From Hyphomicrobiales bacterium (GTDB taxonomy: Bacteria > Pseudomonadota > Alphaproteobacteria > Rhizobiales > Rhizobiaceae): 47,340 nt of DNA. Positions 43,593 through 47,340 of this stretch are shown here, one piece after another; the stretch's first letter is position 1, and each line of letters begins with the position of its first letter. The DNA lies in contig JAFKJY010000077.1 of NCBI GenBank assembly GCA_017305835.1, positions 1 to 47,340 on the forward strand, in the 5' to 3' direction. The translations under genes were made by a program, and so were the position numbers. The notes beneath the pieces were generated by a model. The model was not told where the DNA came from, made no database searches, and worked only from the letters and a program-made list of their open reading frames with translations.

Positions 43593-44663
43593 TCAATGAC
43601 TCTCAGCACTGTGCTCGGCGGGTTTATCTGCCTCGCGGCCGCTGAACACATCAGGCCTCTCGGAACCGTGAACCTTCAGCTTGCCGACGAGACCTCGCGC
43701 CGCGCGGGACAGCGCATGGTCTACCAAGGCATATTCCCCTGGAACCTCAAGCTTGAGATCAACCACCGCGGCACCGCCCGGCGGCACCGAGATCGTCTGG
43801 ACGTCCCGGAGTGGTTCGCTCGAAAGCGACGCCAATTGGTAGGCCCGGTCGAAAATCTCGCCAATCACGTGGAAGCTGGACGTTTTGTTCGGCCCTCCAA
43901 CGCCAAGGTATATGCGAACGGTCTCGCCGACCTCGGCCTCGAGTGCATTGTCTCCGTCCAGCGCGTTGGCCGCGCCATTGAAGACGTAGTACTCCGGTTC
44001 CTCATCGATCAGCTTGCCGACGCTCTCCGTGAGCTTGCCCTTGGATCCGTATGCCTCGGCGGTATAGATTTCGCCTTGCATCACATAAAATTCCCGATCC
44101 ACAGGCGGCAGCCCGCCTTCTGGCTCCACGAGGATCAAGCCGTACATGCCGTTGGCGATGTGTTGGGCGGCCAACGGTACGGCGCAATGATAGACATAAA
44201 GGCCGGGTTTCAGCGCCTTGAACGAGAATGCCTTGGATTCGCCCGGCGCCGCATCCGTGGCAGCCGCGCCGCCTCCGGGGCCAGTGACCGCGTGGAAGTC
44301 GACGCTGTGGCGCTCGCTACTATCGGCGCGGTTGGTGAGCTCGACCTCGATCGTGTCGCCCACCCGCGCGCGGACGAACGGTCCCGGCACCTTCTTGTTG
44401 AAGGTCCAGTAGTGGTAGCTCGCACCCTCCGACAGGCTTCCCGTGACTTCTACGGTCTCCAGACCGATCTTGATTGTCTGCGGCCCACGGATGCCGATCG
44501 GAGCCGACAGGTCTGTAGGAGCCCGCACCACGTTAAGTGGTAAGGCAGGGGTGCCATTCTCTGAGGGATGGTTATGCGAACCTCCGGCGAAGGAAGGTGA
44601 TGCGAGGACTACAAAGAGGGCAAGGGCTGTAACCGCGCGCAAGGGAGAGGTGATGAGCATCAT
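43593..44663 (-). CDS. nirK: Copper-containing nitrite reductase
   Basis: 356 residues from the first ATG at 44663; an upstream TTG at 44675 is possible and no strong ribosome site decides it. A Sec signal (to about residue 26) precedes two cupredoxin domains. Type 1 copper ligands H119, C160, H168 and M173; type 2 ligands H124, H159 and H316; catalytic D122 and H265 are all present (HSVDFHAVTG, YVYHC, QHIANGM, SFHVIGEIFD, ALVDHALSRA). The enzyme reduces nitrite to NO in the periplasm and follows on from NarGHI. No NO reductase or N2O reductase gene is in the window. A perfect NnrR-type palindrome lies just upstream. Confidence 0.95.
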   Translation of the reverse strand: MMLITSPLRAVTALALFVVLASPSFAGGSHNHPSENGTPALPLNVVRAPTDLSAPIGIRGPQTIKIGLETVEVTGSLSEGASYHYWTFNKKVPGPFVRARVGDTIEVELTNRADSSERHSVDFHAVTGPGGGAAATDAAPGESKAFSFKALKPGLYVYHCAVPLAAQHIANGMYGLILVEPEGGLPPVDREFYVMQGEIYTAEAYGSKGKLTESVGKLIDEEPEYYVFNGAANALDGDNALEAEVGETVRIYLGVGGPNKTSSFHVIGEIFDRAYQLASLSSEPLRDVQTISVPPGGAAVVDLKLEVPGEYALVDHALSRAARGLVGKLKVHGSERPDVFSGREADKPAEHSAESH

Positions 44664-44721
44664 AAGAGTACCCAATGAAGGATTCCGTTATGCCATCTCT
44701 ACGCCCACCAAGGACGACGTC

Positions 44722-44737
44722 TTTGCGCTAGCGCAAA
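44722..44737 (-). promoter_or_regulatory. nirK: NnrR-type palindrome upstream of nirK
   Basis: TTTGCGCTAGCGCAAA is a perfect 16-bp palindrome. It matches the TTGCG-N4-CGCAA pattern reported for NnrR, the NO-responsive FNR/CRP-family regulator of denitrification in alphaproteobacteria. It is centred about 66 bases upstream of the nirK ATG, and a TAGAGA (44701-44696) stands where the -10 of a class II promoter is expected. This supports induction of nirK by nitric oxide. Confidence 0.8.
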
Positions 44738-44739
44738 CA

Positions 44740-45170
44740 GCCACTATTTCCGCATGCCTTCTCCGACAGACCACATCGAGACCAGTCGCTGCCTCCATAC
44801 CGTGATCGCTATCATAGCCATGCGCCCGTGCCACGTAGCGACTAGCCGAAACTTGGTCGGCCCCGCTGGCCAGCAACCGCTACTCCCTGGCAGACCGTCC
44901 GTTCTTCTAGGCAGTGCCGATTCGCCGGACATCGTCGCCCACGTTAAGCTCGTCGAGCGCCGACTTCTCCAACCTCATCCCGCTTGCCCAGAATCCGGAC
45001 GTGTCATTCTATCTTGTGCAGCGTATCGCAGTGCGCAGTCGTGCGACGCCGCCTAACTAAGACCACGCGGCTGCACCCTGCTCGCCAGTAGGAATTTCTT
45101 GTCGTCGCTTGACTCACATTAAAGTACTGCCACGCCATAATGACTAGATTTTGTGTGAAATTGCCCATTA
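44740..45170. other. Intergenic stretch without a recognisable gene
   Basis: About 430 bases upstream of nirK contain no frame with a family signature. At 45109-45122 the plus strand reads TTGACTCACATTAA, one base from the FNR/FixK consensus TTGAY-N4-RTCAA, about 50 bases before the SPW-repeat frame. Nothing else stands out. Confidence 0.4.
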
Positions 45171-45174
45171 GTAT

Positions 45175-45534
45175 CAACGAGGCGGAGAGTGGTCACAACG
45201 CCGATGGTCGGATGCTCTTCCAGCGATCCTGGTGGTCTGGATTCTGATTTCGCCCTGGGTACTCCTCCACGCTATGGACCCGATGCGGATCGAAGCTGCG
45301 GCGTCATGGAATGCCCTTGCTATTGGAATCTCACTGATCCTGCTTTCGGTGTCAGCGACAACGACGTCCAGGATCTGGGAAGCGGTTATTGGTCTATGGC
45401 AGATCGCGTCGCCTTGGCTGCTCCAGTTCAGTTTAAATCGCGTCTTGACATGGAATGCTGCGATAGCGGGCTTGCTCTTGGTTGTCCTGTCCCTGATTGC
45501 TGTGAGAGAAGGGCAGAAGTCGGGGACGAGGTAG
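45175..45534 (+). pseudogene. SPW-repeat membrane protein, probably with a lost start
   Basis: The frame encodes an approximately 120-residue four-helix protein with two SPW repeats: VVWILISPWVLLHAM with WNALAIGISLILLSV, then WEAVIGLWQIASPWLLQF with WNAAIAGLLLVVLSLIA. The in-frame sequence extends upstream (RRWSDALPAIL) to a TAG at 45169 without an ATG. The only start candidate is a GTG at 45232, which lies inside the first helix. The 5' end has therefore probably mutated. The intact coding part of about 100 residues shows recent decay or an unusual start. Confidence 0.6.
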
Positions 45535-45539
45535 CTGAG

Positions 45540-45910
45540 CCAGTGGGCACCTGACTGGCCGGATGCGCAAGCAGGACAACGCGGCTCCGAGAAGCTCGAT
45601 GCCGACCAGCAGGTCATTGCCTTCGACGAAGTCCAGACCGGCTCGAGGCGCTTGAGGCCGATTTCGAGGCGGCGAGGCCGGCAGGAGAGCGGCAACGTGC
45701 TGTGTGACCGCGCATCTGGAGCGCGTCGAGATCGTCATCGAGCCGGAGACCGTTACCTGTGGCTGCGGCGACTGCTGGCCGGTCAGGATAGGCGAAGACC
45801 GTCTCCGAGCGGCTCGACGTGACGCTGGCGACGTTCCGCGTGATCCTCACCCGCCGTCCCAAGTATAGCTGTGTCTCGCAGGCGGCCGCCGCCGCTTTTC
45901 GTTGGGATTT
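45540..45910 (+). pseudogene. Degenerate IS66-family transposase (TnpC) fragment
   Basis: Pieces of an IS66 TnpC N-terminal region can be read in shifted plus-strand frames: GQRGSEKLDADQQVIAFDEV, then HLERVEIVIEPETVTCGCGDC, then VSERLDVTLATFRVILTRRP with KYSC. These correspond to the SEKLD, IEPE--C--C and SERLDV-P--F-V---RPKY-C landmarks of IS66 transposases. Frameshifts separate them and the catalytic part is missing, so it is a dead remnant separating the nirK/SPW region from the glycoside hydrolase. Confidence 0.65.
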
Positions 45911-45987
45911 GGTCCTGTCTTTGATTCCGGGATAACGTAGGCCGTCCCCTTGAGCAGGTGAGCAGGCCTGTGACCGGTGTCTGCACA

Positions 45988-47316
45988 TCAAAACGGTGGG
46001 CTCGTTGCCTGCGGGACCTCCGTCAGCCAGCCGCCTTCGAACCCTGCCCGTTGCAAGCCGCTGCGGATATACGGGCATGAGCGCATAAGTCGCCACAACA
46101 GGCTGCTGCGCTCGTTTTCGATCATCAGGACAATGGGGCCTTCGTTCAAGCCGAAGTGCCAAGGCGAGATCCACCAACCAAAGATGTTGTCCGGCGATCC
46201 CGGATGCGTCGGATTGAAGGCTGCCTTGAAGCCATAGGCGTTGGCCGCCTTGAGCTTGGCCTGATGGATGCAAAAGCTGATCGCGGGTCGGACGATTTCC
46301 GGAGCGAACGGCAACGAGGCCACGATGGCCCAAGGAGCCAGCGTGCCGTCGTCGGGGCCATACGGGACGCCGCGCCCGACATAGTCCTCAAACCGGCGCT
46401 CGATGCCGTTCAGCTTAAGTGTGGAGGGGCCGGGACCCTCGCTAGCAGTAAGACCCCAGCAATGTTCGCCATAGCCGTCGAAACCACGCGGGTTTTCGAT
46501 AGCGTAGCGTTGTTGGACATAGGTGGCGCGCCGACTGTTTTCGAAATAGTCGCTTCCCTTGCTGCGCATGAAGGGGTCCTGGAGACCACGAAGGTCGATC
46601 CACGCATGCGAGAGTTGATGAATAAACAGCGGTCCCGCATAGAGATAGTCGTAGCCGTAGCAGTGCTCCCAGCGGAAAGTGGCCGTCCAGGCCGTGTAGC
46701 TGGTCGGGGGTAGAGGATGCGTCGGCGAGCCGAGCCCCAGAACATAGAGCAAAAGCGCCTCGTCATATCCTTCCCAGCGGTACTTCAGGAATCCGCGCTC
46801 GGGCGTCCAACCGTGGCTGACGGTTTCTCCACCGTCCTGTGCCCAGCGCCAATCGACGCGACGATAGAGAGCATCGGCCAGAGTGCGGATCTCGGCTTCG
46901 GCTTGCGTGTTCGCATCGAAAAACGCTGCTGCGGCCAGCCCGCCGGCCAACAAAAAGGTGCTGTCGATAGTCGACAGCTCGCACTGCCAGGCGCGCCGGC
47001 CGGTCTGCATATCCAGGAAGTGATAGTAGAAACCACGATGTCCCGTGGCGTCCGGCTCCGGCCCATGGGGGCTATTCCAGAAAAAGCGCAGCGTGGCCAA
47101 AGTGCGTTCCGCAGCCGCGCTTCGCGTCATGAATCCGCGTTCGACGCCCACCGGATAGCAGGCCAGCGCAAGGCCAGTGGCGGCGATGCTTGCGGGCCAG
47201 TTCGCTTCCGTCTTATCGCGGACGAGGCCGTTGGCAGGGTTCGCTTCATGGATGAAGTAGTCGAATGTCTCCCGCTGCAGCGTCTCGAGGTCGTCTTGTA
47301 TCGCGGAGTTGCTCAC
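45988..47316 (-). CDS. GH144/glucoamylase-like family protein (predicted beta-1,2-glucan hydrolase)
   Basis: 442 residues from a GTG at 47316 with AGGTGA seven bases upstream. It starts LETLQRETFDYFIHEANPAN, then GLVRDKTEANWPASIAATGL, the (alpha/alpha)6-barrel pattern of the glucoamylase-like PF10091/GH144 family. Other segments: HGWTPERGFLKYRWEGYDEA, SHAWIDLRGLQDPF and NPTHPGSPDNIFGWWISPWH. No signal peptide is visible, unlike secreted GH144 enzymes, so a cytoplasmic role in beta-glucan (for example cyclic beta-1,2-glucan) metabolism is likely. Unrelated to the neighbouring copper/denitrification genes and separated by the IS66 remnant. Confidence 0.85.
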   Translation of the reverse strand: MSNSAIQDDLETLQRETFDYFIHEANPANGLVRDKTEANWPASIAATGLALACYPVGVERGFMTRSAAAERTLATLRFFWNSPHGPEPDATGHRGFYYHFLDMQTGRRAWQCELSTIDSTFLLAGGLAAAAFFDANTQAEAEIRTLADALYRRVDWRWAQDGGETVSHGWTPERGFLKYRWEGYDEALLLYVLGLGSPTHPLPPTSYTAWTATFRWEHCYGYDYLYAGPLFIHQLSHAWIDLRGLQDPFMRSKGSDYFENSRRATYVQQRYAIENPRGFDGYGEHCWGLTASEGPGPSTLKLNGIERRFEDYVGRGVPYGPDDGTLAPWAIVASLPFAPEIVRPAISFCIHQAKLKAANAYGFKAAFNPTHPGSPDNIFGWWISPWHFGLNEGPIVLMIENERSSLLWRLMRSCPYIRSGLQRAGFEGGWLTEVPQATSPPF

Positions 47317-47340
47317 GATGTCACCTGACAGGATTTCGAA

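Overview
The window is about 47 kb of GC-rich chromosomal-type DNA with almost all genes on the minus strand. It looks like an alphaproteobacterium, most likely Hyphomicrobiales/Rhizobiales-like. The basis is the type of SdhB/SdhC/SdhD, a CueR/HmrR regulator, FixK/FNR- and NnrR-type boxes, a copper nitrite reductase, and remnants of IS3, IS66 and probable ISKra4 elements. No rRNA, tRNA or CRISPR array was recognised. The genus is not determined.

Layout, left to right. 1-147: end of an IS3-family element. 221-3774: acetate kinase and phosphoketolase (first ackA-xfp pair). 4081-13626: respiratory nitrate reductase operon narGHJI, followed by a cytoplasmic parvulin, two small unknown proteins and a NarK transporter; most junctions overlap by a few bases. 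13627-14719: no recognisable gene. 14720-17640: CBS-domain protein, succinate dehydrogenase sdhD-sdhC-sdhB (no sdhA) and a cupin protein. 17971-19644: ilvD, one of two genes I call on the plus strand. About 19672-21155: a probable ISKra4-family insertion that has cut off a secreted-protein gene translationally coupled to cueR. A textbook CueR operator lies upstream of cueR, followed by the stump of a FAD monooxygenase.

22002-41556 is a 19.5-kb uninterrupted same-strand run. In transcription order it encodes a small Cys-rich secreted protein, DUF305 and DUF5676 proteins, a DUF2933 protein, an isoprenylcysteine-methyltransferase-like membrane protein, a Tat-exported multicopper oxidase and a copper P1B-ATPase. 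These are followed by an MFS transporter, a beta-CASP metallo-hydrolase, an AMP/thymidine phosphorylase, a PRPP synthase, an ABC exporter (ATPase, FtsX permease, HlyD adaptor), and a second phosphoketolase-acetate kinase pair. A perfect FNR/FixK box (41587-41600) sits just upstream of the first gene.

To the right lie a plus-strand ATP-grasp-like protein, a DUF411 protein and copper nitrite reductase nirK with a perfect NnrR-type palindrome, a decayed SPW-repeat gene, an IS66 fragment and a GH144-like glycoside hydrolase.

Working together (inference): the region looks like a low-oxygen fitness island. Nar and NirK reduce nitrate and nitrite, the Cop proteins handle the copper that becomes more toxic as Cu(I), and the phosphorylase/PRPP synthase/phosphoketolase/acetate kinase enzymes could turn RNA- or nucleotide-derived pentose phosphate into acetate with ATP formation. 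That last pathway is the most novel proposal here and is unproven.
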